Assembly (NCBI RefSeq): GCF_026810365.1
Contig: NZ_CP113948.1
Coordinates: forward strand, 62,001 to 126,000
DNA: 64,000 nt
Origin: Flavobacterium praedii
GTDB lineage: Bacteria > Bacteroidota > Bacteroidia > Flavobacteriales > Flavobacteriaceae
Direction: 5' to 3'
Under the pieces are notes generated by a model. It did no database searches, was not told where the DNA came from, and saw only the letters and a list, made by a program, of their open reading frames with translations. Shown one piece after another: positions 1 through 9,048 of this stretch; the stretch's first letter is position 1, and the number at the start of each line of letters is the position of its first letter. Made by a program: the position numbers and the translations under genes.

Positions 1-714
1 TTGGACTGTAAATCGAAAGTACGTGCTATTGCTTATGTATCCATTAAATAAGGTGTAACCTGGTAAAGCCAACTCTCCCAAGTTAAGGGTTATGGTTTCA
101 ATACTCATATCTTGAGGAGCTATAACATAACGTTCTTTATTGGCAGATTCTACTTCTTGCAAAGCGCCGTAGGCTCTATCTTGCTGTCCTAATGCCATCG
201 TTTGTTGTTCAATTCGTGCTCCTTTTCTAGCTTCATCAATTTCTGCTAAAACTGCATTGTATTGGGCTTGGGCTCCTTGATATTTGGCAAAAGTTTCATC
301 AAAAGTTTGCTGAGAAACTAAGGAGTCTTTAAGCATATTACTTAATCTATTGATTGATTTTTGGGCAAATTCATATTGCTCTTTCAATCCCATTTTTTTG
401 GCTTCAAGTTGCTTGATTTGATTGTCTGTAGCTCCTTTGACCGCCATAGAGTACTGCGCTTTTGCACTAATTACGGCACCTTCAGCTTGACTTTTTTTGG
501 CGTCCACTTCTGGAATGTCAAGTATAGCGAGAGTGTCTCCTTTTTTAACAAGATCACCTTCTTTTACCAATATTTTAATTATTTTGCCAGGAATCTTACT
601 AACTATTGCAATTTGTTCATTTTCTACTTTTCCTTGTAAAAGGCTATTGTTTTTTGGCTTGCTACAGCTTAATACAATCAATGTCAGGAACAGTATGGTG
701 ATAGCTCTTTTCAT
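1..714 (-). CDS. HlyD-family efflux adaptor (membrane fusion protein), partial
   Basis: This is the periplasmic adaptor of a tripartite efflux or secretion pump. It links an inner-membrane transporter to the TolC-like channel encoded just upstream. The reading frame starts at the ATG at 714 and stays open to the window edge (238 codons), so the C-terminus is missing. The N-terminus is a lipoprotein signal with lipobox LSCS. It is followed by a biotinyl-lipoyl-like half domain (IPGKIIKILVKEGDLVKKGD) and a long Gln/Ala/Glu-rich coiled-coil hairpin, typical of HlyD/EmrA adaptors. It lies 10 bp after the TolC gene in the same operon. The transporter is probably the next gene, outside the window; its class (ABC or RND) cannot be told from here. 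Confidence 0.9.
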   Translation of the reverse strand, partial: MKRAITILFLTLIVLSCSKPKNNSLLQGKVENEQIAIVSKIPGKIIKILVKEGDLVKKGDTLAILDIPEVDAKKSQAEGAVISAKAQYSMAVKGATDNQIKQLEAKKMGLKEQYEFAQKSINRLSNMLKDSLVSQQTFDETFAKYQGAQAQYNAVLAEIDEARKGARIEQQTMALGQQDRAYGALQEVESANKERYVIAPQDMSIETITLNLGELALPGYTLFNGYISNSTYFRFTVQ

Positions 715-724
715 ATTTTAATTA

Positions 725-2104
725 TTATTTAGATAATTTTTTAGACAATTCCCCAGTGGTTATAATCGTTTCAATTGCGGCTAAACGTTCTTCTATTAGG
801 GTGTTTAATTTGGTAGTAGATACTTTGAAAGAGTCATTTTCGGCTTCTAATAATTCAGAAACATTGATAAGTCCTTCTTTGTATTGTTTGGAAGCCAAGT
901 TTAAATTGTTTTTGGCAACTTTTTCTTGCTGGTTAGAGATTTCAATTTTTTTCATTAAAACATCATAATTAACCATATTGTTTTCTAGCAATAACTGTAG
1001 TTTTTGTTTGGTGTCGTCAATTTGGTTCTGAACTTTTTCGATATTTAATTTGGCTTCATGTACTTTATGTTCTCTTTCAAAACCCGCAAAAATTTCCCAT
1101 TTCATTGCAGCGCCAACCATTAACAAAGGTTTTAACGAAAATTCATTTACCCCCAAACTTACAGGTTGGTTTATAATAGGAATAGTTGAAGTAGTTCCTT
1201 TCAAATCAAATATACTGGAATAAGTAATACCCCCAAAAGCGCCAACAGTTGGTAGGTAAGTGCCTTTTTCTTTTTTTAATAAATATTCGCTTGCTAATTT
1301 GAATGATTCTAAAGCCTTTATTTCTTGTTTGTTGTCGGTGTTTAAATTAGTATCAAAAAGAATATAGGGAACAATTTCGTATTGAACTGCATTAATTTCT
1401 GTGTTGGAATAACCCGTTAAGTATTCGATTTTTTTGTAAAGTAGCGCTCGTTTTCCGTTTAATTCAATTCTTTTGGACTCTAATTCCAATAAAGCCAATT
1501 TTATTTTATCCCTATCATAAGGAATGGCAAGTCCCAGTTCAATTGCTCTAGAAACTCTTTTGGTTTCGGTATTCAGCCTTTTATCACTGTCATTAATTAG
1601 TTTCTCGGTTTCGTTGATTAGTTTTAATTGATCAAAAGTGTTAATTACATCTTTGATTATGGCGTCTTTCTCAGAGTCTTTCAAATAAGCTGTTCCAATG
1701 GCTTTTTGTTTGACCGCATTGGCTCCATTGGGTATTTGCATGCCACTAAATAACACACTTTTTGCCATAAGACTGCCAATGAAAAAATTACCCGAGTTGT
1801 CAAAGGTTCCTTTATCTTTAAATAATGGGATATTTCCAACGGTTGTACTTGGGAAATCCAATGTCAAGTTGCTATCAAAGTAAGAATAGAGTGCGTAGGC
1901 TTCTACTGTTGGGATGTACTTATTGCGAATCCCTTTTTCTTGTAGATTTAGTTTTTCTATTTCTATTGTTGAGTTTTTAAGCGAAATGTTTTTGTCGATT
2001 GCTTTGTTTATAGCCTCTTCAAGACTTGTAGAAACTACTATCTGAGAATGTAAATTTGTTACAAGTAAACAAAAAGTGGATAGGAAAATAATTTTCTTAT
2101 TCAT
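725..2104 (-). CDS. TolC-family outer membrane efflux protein
   Basis: This is an outer-membrane channel of 459 residues, the usual size for TolC/OprM proteins. A Sec signal peptide (about residues 1-20, ending near LHSQ) precedes two OEP repeats rich in long amphipathic helices. Examples are the stretches near residues 120-230 and the C-terminal coiled coil near 370-455 with KQYKEGLINVSELLEAEN, a typical TolC equatorial-helix motif. It is the first gene of an operon with the HlyD-type adaptor 10 bp downstream, so the two probably form one export system. Substrate is unknown. No regulator gene is adjacent in the window. Confidence 0.92.
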   Translation of the reverse strand: MNKKIIFLSTFCLLVTNLHSQIVVSTSLEEAINKAIDKNISLKNSTIEIEKLNLQEKGIRNKYIPTVEAYALYSYFDSNLTLDFPSTTVGNIPLFKDKGTFDNSGNFFIGSLMAKSVLFSGMQIPNGANAVKQKAIGTAYLKDSEKDAIIKDVINTFDQLKLINETEKLINDSDKRLNTETKRVSRAIELGLAIPYDRDKIKLALLELESKRIELNGKRALLYKKIEYLTGYSNTEINAVQYEIVPYILFDTNLNTDNKQEIKALESFKLASEYLLKKEKGTYLPTVGAFGGITYSSIFDLKGTTSTIPIINQPVSLGVNEFSLKPLLMVGAAMKWEIFAGFEREHKVHEAKLNIEKVQNQIDDTKQKLQLLLENNMVNYDVLMKKIEISNQQEKVAKNNLNLASKQYKEGLINVSELLEAENDSFKVSTTKLNTLIEERLAAIETIITTGELSKKLSK

Positions 2105-2170
2105 TAAAATTGATTTTTTAACTTTATAAACTTTAGAAAATGCATAACACTAATTAGTATAAATTTAAAT

Positions 2171-2206
2171 AAAAAAGAGAAAAGGAATACAATTATTCTC
2201 TTTTTT
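2171..2206 (-). terminator. Intrinsic terminator of the membrane-protein gene
   Basis: Arms AAAAAAGAGAA (2171-2181) and TTCTCTTTTTT (2196-2206) form a hairpin that ends in a T-run when read on the minus strand. It lies about 20 bp after the stop of the gene at 2228-3058. Confidence 0.7.
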
Positions 2207-2227
2207 ATTTAAAAATTAGTTGCAGTG

Positions 2228-3058
2228 TTAATTTACATGTACTTCTTGACCAAAACCAAAGCGTTTGTCTTTGATCATTTTAGAGAAATGTATCCAAGCA
2301 AAAGCGGCATTGGCTCCAAAACTAATGATACCTACTATTAACAATAAAGTTTCATTATGCTCAGGCATTATGTAGGTATTTGGATTGTCTACGTAATAGT
2401 TGAATGTAAATAGATACATCATCCATGCGCTCAAGGTTATAGCACGCGCTTGCAACCAACTTCCTTTTGTAATAAACAAAGCAGGAACGGTGCACGAAAA
2501 TAAAACCGCGACATTATAGAAAGTATGTTGTGGTACACAAAAATAGATGTAGGCAAAATTCCAAATATCATAAGCGATGATCCAAAATACAAGCATGTCG
2601 GGCCAAATCATATCTTGCGACTTGTCTTTTGTAACATTAATACCAACCCATCCAGATATGGTTATGATCGAAAGGATACCAGCAATTCCGTTAAGATAAT
2701 GCCAAATGCCACCATTCTCTCCACCAAGTTCAAAATCTCTTAAGACCGCTTCAAGGATGTTTACTCCTAATATCAAAGCGGGTAAAAAAAGAATGTTTTT
2801 GTTCGATGCGCCAGATTTAGAGTATCTTATATAGGCAAAAATGAGTACGCCAGCAATTGCAGAGTACACTTTAGCCCAGTGGAACCAAGTATTAATAGTT
2901 GCATCGGGATGATCACCTGCGGTGGGCCAAACCGTAAAAGTTAACACTCCAGCAATACCTACAAAAACAATTATTGAAAGCCACTTTGACCTTCTGAAGA
3001 CTTCGTTTAGGATTAATAATCCTAAAAAAATTGAAACAACATGAATGATTTTTTCCAT
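2228..3058 (-). CDS. Polytopic membrane protein, possible DUF5692 family
   Basis: This is a 276-residue integral membrane protein of unknown function. About eight hydrophobic segments span nearly the whole length, and there is no separate soluble domain. The look of the sequence (NEVFRRSKW near the N-terminus, tryptophan-rich loops, a TAGDHPDA loop) resembles proteins I recall as DUF5692, but this is recognition by eye only. It is monocistronic: a terminator follows and the TolC gene beyond it is a separate unit. Nothing in the context suggests a substrate. Confidence 0.7.
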   Translation of the reverse strand: MEKIIHVVSIFLGLLILNEVFRRSKWLSIIVFVGIAGVLTFTVWPTAGDHPDATINTWFHWAKVYSAIAGVLIFAYIRYSKSGASNKNILFLPALILGVNILEAVLRDFELGGENGGIWHYLNGIAGILSIITISGWVGINVTKDKSQDMIWPDMLVFWIIAYDIWNFAYIYFCVPQHTFYNVAVLFSCTVPALFITKGSWLQARAITLSAWMMYLFTFNYYVDNPNTYIMPEHNETLLLIVGIISFGANAAFAWIHFSKMIKDKRFGFGQEVHVN

Positions 3059-3566
3059 AAGATTGGTTTTTTAAGTTGTTAATAAATATAATTTTAACAA
3101 TTATATTTCTATAAATTTACTTTTTTATTTTGTCTTAATTTGTTTATTAACAGTTGTTTATGCTTTTTTGTAAAACTTCTTAAAGCTAGAGTAAATTTTA
3201 TAATGCCTATCAAAAGTTTTAATATTGTTTTAAATAGAAACAAAAGCTATAATGTCAATATTGTTTTTCAATAAATCATTTTAACCAACGGCTGAAAATA
3301 TATTTAAAGCATTTCATAGTTTAAACACTTGTTAATATTTAAATCTTTATAAGTATCTCACTGGTTAATTGTTTTTTATTATTTGTAGATTTAACAAATA
3401 TTGATTTTGTAATTTTCAATCTATAAAGATTTTCCAAAACCTATTGGCATAAAATAAGAGTTTAAATATAACTTGATAATTTGTTCGAATATTTAATTAA
3501 TTGACTGGTTTTAATATAGAAACTACTTAAATCGTGTAAAAAAATGATTCAAAAATCTAGAATAAA
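3059..3566. other. 508-bp divergent intergenic region
   Basis: This very AT-rich stretch separates the divergent membrane-protein and M20 genes and must hold both promoters. I see no convincing ORF, RNA gene or strong hairpin in it. Confidence 0.6.
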
Positions 3567-4904
3567 ATGAAACAGCATCAAACATTTTCTTTGGTACTTT
3601 TTATTTTTTTGATAAAAATAACTGGGGTTTTCGGTCAATCAAATTCCTCCAATCAAGATTTAAATAAAATAGTAGATACCGATACTGAGCGACTGGTAGG
3701 AATGTTTGAAGATATTCATTCAAATCCGGAATTAGGATTCATGGAGGTAAGAACTGCTGCTATTGTCGCTAAAGAATTAAAAGCTTTGGGATTTGAGGTT
3801 AAAACTGGAATTGGTAAAACAGGCGTAGTTGGTATTTTGAAAAATGGAAATGGACCTGTCGTTATGTATCGCGCTGATATGGATTGTAATTCCGTTCAAG
3901 AAACTACGGTAATCGCATACGCAAACAATAAACTAGTAAAAAACAGAGCAGGTGAAGATGTACCTGCAATGCATGCCTGCGGACATGATGCGCATACGAC
4001 TTGGATGTTGGGTGTCGCTAAAGCTATGGTGGTTTTAAAGAAATCATGGAGTGGAACTTTAGTAATGGTTGGGCAACCCGCAGAAGAATTGGGTGAAGGA
4101 GCAGAAGCTATGATTAATGATAAAATGTATGAGAAAGGAGTTCCTATACCCGATTATTTATTTGGAATGCACACAGCTCCTTTTCCTGTAGGTATAATTT
4201 CAAATGGAAGTGGAAAAAGAATGGCTGGAATGGATATTCTAGATGTTACATTTTATGGAATTGGCGGTCATGGATCTTCTCCTCACGTTGCAAAAGACCC
4301 AATTTTGATGGGAGCAGCTGCCGTAATTGAATATCAAACTATAATAAGTCGGGGCATTGATCCACAAAACGCAGCTGTGATAACTGTAGGTTCTTTTCAA
4401 TCGGGTATAGATAATAATGTAATTCCTGGTTCGGCATTGTTAAAATTAAATCTACGTTGGTTTAATGAACAAGACCGTAACGTTATGATAAACGGAATTA
4501 AACGAATAAATGAGAGCATTGCCTTTGCCTATGATTTGCCTAAAGAATTGTATCCAACGCTAACTATGAAAGGAATGGCGTTTCCATTGGTAAACAATGA
4601 AGTAATGGTAAACAAGGTAAATAAAGCATTAGAAGCAGTTATTGCCCCAGACAAAAACATCAAAAATATTCCCGCAGTTATGGGTTCAGAAGATTTTCAC
4701 CATTTGGTTATACACAATCCAAAACCAATATATGACTATATGTTGGTTGGTATCGCCAATAAAGAAGCGTCAGAAAAGGCTACTAAAGAAGGCAAAATGT
4801 TTCCATTTTTTAATCACAATAGCAATTTTGAAGTAGATTTGAGTGCAATCCCATTGGGTGTTACTCTTGGTACAACCGCTTTATTGGAAATTTTCAAAAA
4901 GTAG
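3567..4904 (+). CDS. Secreted M20-family metal amidohydrolase/peptidase
   Basis: This is a zinc-type hydrolase of the M20 family, hippurate/IAA-amino-acid hydrolase-like. It probably cleaves N-acyl amino acids or peptides outside the cytoplasm, as residues 1-24 form a Sec signal peptide ending at VFGQ. The metal-binding block HACGHDAHTTW (about residues 137-147), the GMHTAPFPVG block near 210 and the later GSEDFHHLV block are all present. The 445-residue length is normal with a signal peptide. The gene is preceded by a long AT-rich region and followed 60 bp later by the phospholipase gene, so the two may be co-transcribed. The substrate cannot be read from sequence. Confidence 0.88.
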   Translation: MKQHQTFSLVLFIFLIKITGVFGQSNSSNQDLNKIVDTDTERLVGMFEDIHSNPELGFMEVRTAAIVAKELKALGFEVKTGIGKTGVVGILKNGNGPVVMYRADMDCNSVQETTVIAYANNKLVKNRAGEDVPAMHACGHDAHTTWMLGVAKAMVVLKKSWSGTLVMVGQPAEELGEGAEAMINDKMYEKGVPIPDYLFGMHTAPFPVGIISNGSGKRMAGMDILDVTFYGIGGHGSSPHVAKDPILMGAAAVIEYQTIISRGIDPQNAAVITVGSFQSGIDNNVIPGSALLKLNLRWFNEQDRNVMINGIKRINESIAFAYDLPKELYPTLTMKGMAFPLVNNEVMVNKVNKALEAVIAPDKNIKNIPAVMGSEDFHHLVIHNPKPIYDYMLVGIANKEASEKATKEGKMFPFFNHNSNFEVDLSAIPLGVTLGTTALLEIFKK

Positions 4905-4964
4905 AAGGCTCCTAGAATGGGAGTGATTTTTTATTTTTAGTGTTTTGTACGTAAATAAAATTAT

Positions 4965-5870
4965 ATGATAAAACAGTTCAATTTTTCGAATTTTTGTCTC
5001 TTTTTAGCATTATTGTTTTTTTTAGCCGTGAATGGGCAATCTAGTTTGTTTTCTAATAAGTCTAGACGTTTTCAAACACTTACCCAAATTTGGGAATTGG
5101 AACCCGATACTCAAAACGGCACTTTTTTACTTTCAAAATACAAACCCATTTACGTTTTGCCTTTCCGATATTCATCAGACCCAAATGAACTTCCCTACAA
5201 TTCTGGAACTGAAGTTTCTGTAGATAAATATGTAAAATTAAATAAAGTAGAAGCTAAATTTCAATTAAGTTTTAAAGTCAAAATAGCACAAGATATTTTG
5301 TTTGGAAAAGCAGATTTATGGATGGCTTATACACAAAAATCCTATTGGCAAATTTTCAACAAAGAATTTTCAAGACCTTTTAGAGAAACCAATTATGAGC
5401 CAGAACTTATTTTGAATGTCCCTGCCAAATTTAATTTTTTGGGTCTTCATGGAAGAATGTTTGGAATAGCTTTAAACCATCAATCCAATGGAAGAACAGA
5501 AACACTTACAAGAAGTTGGAATAGAATAATTGGATTTGTAGCTTTTGAAGATAAAAATTGGAGTTTGATTGTTAGATCATGGTATGCCGTTGAAATTCAA
5601 GAAAATTCAAATATAAAAGATTTTACAGGAAGAGGAGATGCTACTTTTGTGTATGTTTTAAACAAAAACATTCTTACAGCTCATGGTCAGCATTCTTTAA
5701 GAACAGGTGAGTTTAATAATGGAAGCATTCAATTGGATTGGGGATTTCCTATTCAGGGGAATCTAAGAGGGCATTTTCAATTTTTTCATGGTTATGGAGA
5801 TGCTTTAATTGATCATGATTATAAACAAATTATTTTTGGAATTGGAGTTTCTTTTGCTGAGTTGCTTTGA
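4965..5870 (+). CDS. pldA: Outer-membrane phospholipase A (OMPLA family)
   Basis: This is an outer-membrane beta-barrel enzyme that hydrolyses acyl chains of phospholipids reaching the outer leaflet. The catalytic pattern is intact: His172 and Ser174 lie in NHQSNGR, and Asn186 follows 14 residues after the His. That spacing matches His142/Ser144/Asn156 of the E. coli enzyme. Residues 1-24 form a signal peptide (AVNGQS). The rest is alternating beta-strand sequence ending in a hydrophobic C-terminal strand. Length (301 aa) fits the family. In OMPLA the active form is a calcium-dependent dimer; that is family knowledge, not visible here. Confidence 0.9.
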   Translation: MIKQFNFSNFCLFLALLFFLAVNGQSSLFSNKSRRFQTLTQIWELEPDTQNGTFLLSKYKPIYVLPFRYSSDPNELPYNSGTEVSVDKYVKLNKVEAKFQLSFKVKIAQDILFGKADLWMAYTQKSYWQIFNKEFSRPFRETNYEPELILNVPAKFNFLGLHGRMFGIALNHQSNGRTETLTRSWNRIIGFVAFEDKNWSLIVRSWYAVEIQENSNIKDFTGRGDATFVYVLNKNILTAHGQHSLRTGEFNNGSIQLDWGFPIQGNLRGHFQFFHGYGDALIDHDYKQIIFGIGVSFAELL

Positions 5871-5904
5871 TGTGTTGGTTTGTTGTTTTTTTTTTTTCGA
5901 TTTT

Positions 5905-5931
5905 TTCGATTTTTTTGTTAAAAAAATCGAA
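5905..5931 (+). terminator. AT-rich hairpin after pldA
   Basis: Perfect arms TTCGATTTTTTT and AAAAAAATCGAA have a 3-base loop, 35 bp after the pldA stop. No T-run follows, so its role as terminator is uncertain. Confidence 0.4.
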
Positions 5932-6041
5932 TATAACTATCCATAATTCAGGTTATTTCGTTTTTGTAATTAAACTTTTGTTGTTTTTTTATATCTTAGT
6001 GTAATATTGTATTATATCAATGAATAATTTATACAGAAATC

Positions 6042-7349
6042 ATGAAAAAAAATATAATTTATTTAGCTTTAATCTTGTTCAGCTTTGTTGGATATGCTGG
6101 ATATTCGCAAACCAGTGAAGAGCCAGAAGCTTTGGGTTTGCCAGGGGATAATTTAAATTTATATGCGGTTTTAGATGTTTTTCAAAAATCGAAAACACTC
6201 GAGGAATTTGAAAAATCTATTAATTTGGAAGAAAATAAAATCAATAATCTTGACTTAAATAATGATAATAATGCGGATTATATTCAGGTGTCAAGCGAAA
6301 AAAAAGGAGATACTTTTTTTGTACTGCTGCAAGTATCTGTTAGTGGGTCTGAAAAACAAGATGTTGCTGTAATTGAAGTAGATAAGAATAAAAATGGGCA
6401 AATTACAGTCCAAGTAATTGGAGATGAGGAGTTGTATGGTAAGGATTATATAGTTGAGCCTTCTCAAAACGATACAATTGGAGGAACTATAAATCCGGGG
6501 TATTCAGAAAGTGGAACAACTGTAATTAATAATAATACAACCAATAACTATACAACCAATAACGAAAGAGTAGGGCCGTCTATTAGTGCATGGCCTGTCG
6601 TGGTATTTTTATTTTCCCCTTTGTTTGTGACATGGCGTTCTCCTTGGTATTGGGGACATTACCCGTCGTATTGGAGACCTTGGCGCCCTGTTTTTTATCG
6701 TAGTTATTGTGGGTATCATAGGAATTTTTATGGAAGTCATTATTATCGAAGATCGGTCTATTTGCGAACACCTTATTATCGAAATTATTATGGTAATAGA
6801 AGGACCTATTCAAATCTTGTTAGGACAAACAGGATGAATAATATGTACAAACGAACTTACGAAGGAAGGGTCTATAAAAAGCCTATTTCACCAGTTGTTC
6901 GGCCAGGATCGTCATCTAATCGCTATCCAACAGTGACAAGACCAGGATCGTCATCTAATCGCTATCCAACAGTGACAAGACCGGGATCGTCATCTAGTCG
7001 CTATCCAACGGTGACAAGACCAGGATCGTCATCTAATCGCTATCCAACAGTGACAAGACCAGGATCGTCATCTAATGGTTCTCCAACAGTGGCAAGACCA
7101 GGATCGTCATCTAATGGTTCTCCAACAATGACGAGGCCAGGAAATTCTAACAATATGCCTTCTACTTATCCTTCAACTAGACCAGTCAATAGACCCGCAT
7201 CAACTTGGCCAACGTCAAGACCGTCAACAAATCCAGTTTCATGGCCAAGTTCTCAACAAGCAACACGACCTGTTGCACGACCTGTTGCACGACCTGTTGC
7301 ACGACCTTCAGGGATGAGTAGGTCAACTATGCGAGGCAGTCGAAATTAA
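6042..7349 (+). CDS. Secreted protein with conserved N-domain and tandem 13-residue repeats
   Basis: The function is unknown. It has a signal peptide (about residues 1-22, YAGYSQ). A conserved domain of about 120 residues follows, shared with the gene at 9049: LGLPGDNLNLYAVLD, KINNLDLNND and GDEELYGKDY are near-identical in the two. An Asn/Thr-rich linker, a hydrophobic stretch and a Tyr/Arg/Trp-rich section come next. The tail is made of six in-frame 39-bp repeats (6903-7136) encoding RPGSSSNRYPTVT, then RPVA repeats. The acidic NLDLNNDNNAD segment looks EF-hand-like. The basic, Tyr-rich and Ser/Pro tail suggests a surface or matrix component, which is inference. A transposon relic starts directly after the stop. 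Confidence 0.8.
   Translation: MKKNIIYLALILFSFVGYAGYSQTSEEPEALGLPGDNLNLYAVLDVFQKSKTLEEFEKSINLEENKINNLDLNNDNNADYIQVSSEKKGDTFFVLLQVSVSGSEKQDVAVIEVDKNKNGQITVQVIGDEELYGKDYIVEPSQNDTIGGTINPGYSESGTTVINNNTTNNYTTNNERVGPSISAWPVVVFLFSPLFVTWRSPWYWGHYPSYWRPWRPVFYRSYCGYHRNFYGSHYYRRSVYLRTPYYRNYYGNRRTYSNLVRTNRMNNMYKRTYEGRVYKKPISPVVRPGSSSNRYPTVTRPGSSSNRYPTVTRPGSSSSRYPTVTRPGSSSNRYPTVTRPGSSSNGSPTVARPGSSSNGSPTMTRPGNSNNMPSTYPSTRPVNRPASTWPTSRPSTNPVSWPSSQQATRPVARPVARPVARPSGMSRSTMRGSRN
6903..7136 (+). repeat. Six tandem 39-bp coding repeats
   Basis: Six units of 39 bp run in frame inside the gene. Units 1-4 are nearly identical at the DNA level and units 5-6 replace Asn-Arg-Tyr by Asn-Gly-Ser. A shorter 12-bp repeat follows at about 7265-7305. 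Such arrays change length by slippage. Confidence 0.92.
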
Positions 7350-7354
7350 TATAA

Positions 7355-8783
7355 CACAAAAAAAAACTGACTTAAAGTTAGGAGTGGTCGGAAGAAATTC
7401 CGGCCACTTTACGTTTTAAAGACTTTGGCAGGATCCCCACCCGAAAGTATAATCAGTATTTATCGTAATAAGCTCTCTTAATTCCATAACAAACCTTCTT
7501 TTGGCTGTTTTGTAGCTTAGGTTATTTGCTTTTTTGTAAATTAAGGCCAGCATCGCTACAATTAGAGTCATATGAATCATGACTTCCATTCCATTTTTAC
7601 TGAGAGATAGAATATGACTGACATTGAGTTCTTGTTTGATAAATCTGATGAAGACTTCAATATCCCATTTTCTTCTATAATAATCTGCAACTTCCTTAGT
7701 AGTAAGTTCAAAATTATTGGTGATGAACCAAAATATTTTTTCGGGTTGCTCATTATTTTTTACTATCACCAGTCTGAATTGGTTTTCAATTTTTTCTTCC
7801 TTATGCTTTATGTTTCCTTGTTTATTTATTATTGGGAGGCCTGTATCCAGAATAATAATACTGTCTATTATTAGCAAATTTACACCAATATCTAAATCCT
7901 GATTTTCCTTGATTAGAGATTCTATCTCCACGTGTTTACGATTTCCCTGACTCTAATAACAAATTTGATATTCTTTTTGGAAAACTCTTTCATGGTCCGG
8001 GCTGATTGAACACCCCTGTCAATAATATAAATACTAAGATGCTCAGCATTTTTTTTTACCTGCTTTTAAATAGCCTCAGGAAGTGTATTCTTCTAGGTCA
8101 CATTGCGCTGGTTATCAAGTGTTTAAATACCTGTTGGAAGAATCCCATCAAAACAAATGTTATGTTTTTCAAGCTTTCTGCCGTTATTCTGATCAATTCC
8201 TTCTTTAAGTTTTCCTGCTGTATCTGAAACAATGGTGCTGTCTACTCGAATTAAATTATACTTATCTCTTTCTATTTCATTGTAACTTTCAGAGAAACGA
8301 TCATACATGTATTCAAAAATCTCCTTAAAATAATGAGAATCAATCTTCGAGAGCCTCTCAGAGATAGAGCTCCTTCTAACAGTTTCTGATTCATCCAAAT
8401 TAAAAATGGTTTAAAGCCTGAATAGTTATAAGTGTCTTCCAATGTCCGTTGGCTAAGTCTTTCATTGTCTAAAATAGCTTATAGAAGTAGATAAAATACT
8501 TTTTTACCATGAAGCACTTTTGAATAGTGATCCACTTCGGTACTTGTAGAGAGATTTGATAGGAGTGCTTCAGGTCTAAAACTTAGCAGCTCACTAACGG
8601 ATACTTTGTGGTCTTTAAAATTTGTTATGAATTACTGATTTACAGTAATAAATTTATGAAAAACCAATAAAAAATAAGAAAAATAACATTAAATAATTTC
8701 AAACGAATATATGAAAATAAGACGCAAAAAAAGTCGGAAGATTTTCTTCCTACTGCTCCTAAATTAAAGTCTGTTTTTTTGTG
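7355..8783 (-). mobile_element. Decayed IS4-family insertion sequence
   Basis: This element of about 1.43 kb is bounded by imperfect inverted ends of roughly 50 bp: 7355-7407 and, reversed, 8733-8783. Both read CACAAAAAAA, then a GACTT block, TTAGGAG and GGAAGAAA. It lies between two paralogous genes. Only transposase remnants are found inside. The left end also folds into a hairpin (GTGGTCGG...CCGGCCAC) that could terminate transcription from the upstream gene. I could not identify a clear target duplication. Confidence 0.75.
7416..8628 (-). pseudogene. IS4-family transposase, disrupted
   Basis: The remains of a DDE transposase of about 400 residues can be pieced together from three frames. 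The start is lost: the first codon is ATA at 8628, with an in-frame stop just upstream. The N-terminal part (FKDHKVSVSELLSFRPEALL) has an in-frame stop after FYLLL. Further frameshifts or stops occur near 8400, around 8050-8125 and at RVRE/NRKH near 7935, where one A is missing. The catalytic signatures can still be seen: IRVDSTIVSD (first Asp), IIDRG (second Asp) and the YRRKWDIEVFIRFIKQEL block (Glu). It cannot encode an active protein. Confidence 0.85.
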
Positions 8784-8888
8784 TTTAAAAATCACTTTTT
8801 TTATTCTATGGTTTGTGATTAATTTTTTTAAAGACAGCCATTTTTTATATAAAAACAGCCTGTCTTTAAATGGCGTGATTTTTTTAAA
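8784..8888. repeat. Nested inverted repeats beside the IS end
   Basis: Outer arms TTTAAAAATCAC (8784-8795) and GTGATTTTTTTAAA (8875-8888) enclose inner arms AAAGACAG and CTGTCTTT, and GCCATTT and AAATGGC. The structure touches the right IS end. It may be a terminator complex or an older insertion scar. Confidence 0.55.
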
Positions 8889-9048
8889 AAATAAAATAGG
8901 TTTCGAATGTTTTTTTTAGTGCTGTAGTGTTTAGTTTTTGATTTTTATTGATTTTAAATTTCATATTATGTTAAATTATGGTGAATAAAATAGATTTAAG
9001 GTGTTATTTTTGGTATATTGCAATTGATTTTATTTATGTTGTAAAAAA

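Noticed and set aside
3059..3566. A 23-codon frame (MPIKSFNIV...) in the long intergenic region
   Set aside because: It is short, AT-driven and has no ribosome-binding context, domain or supporting neighbour.
6583..6813. Minus-strand frame of 76 codons inside the 6042 gene
   Set aside because: It is fully contained in the Tyr/Arg-rich part of a well-supported plus-strand gene; Asn/His-rich composition is the shadow of that bias.
6903..7136. Regular 39-bp repeats resembling a CRISPR array
   Set aside because: The units touch each other without spacers, keep one reading frame and encode a 13-residue repeat inside a gene.
7355..8783. Reading the two matching ends as terminators of the two paralogous genes instead of IS ends
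   Set aside because: They are inverted relative to each other and bracket a transposase, and the right one lies upstream of the second paralog, where a terminator copy is not expected. A double role of the left end remains possible.
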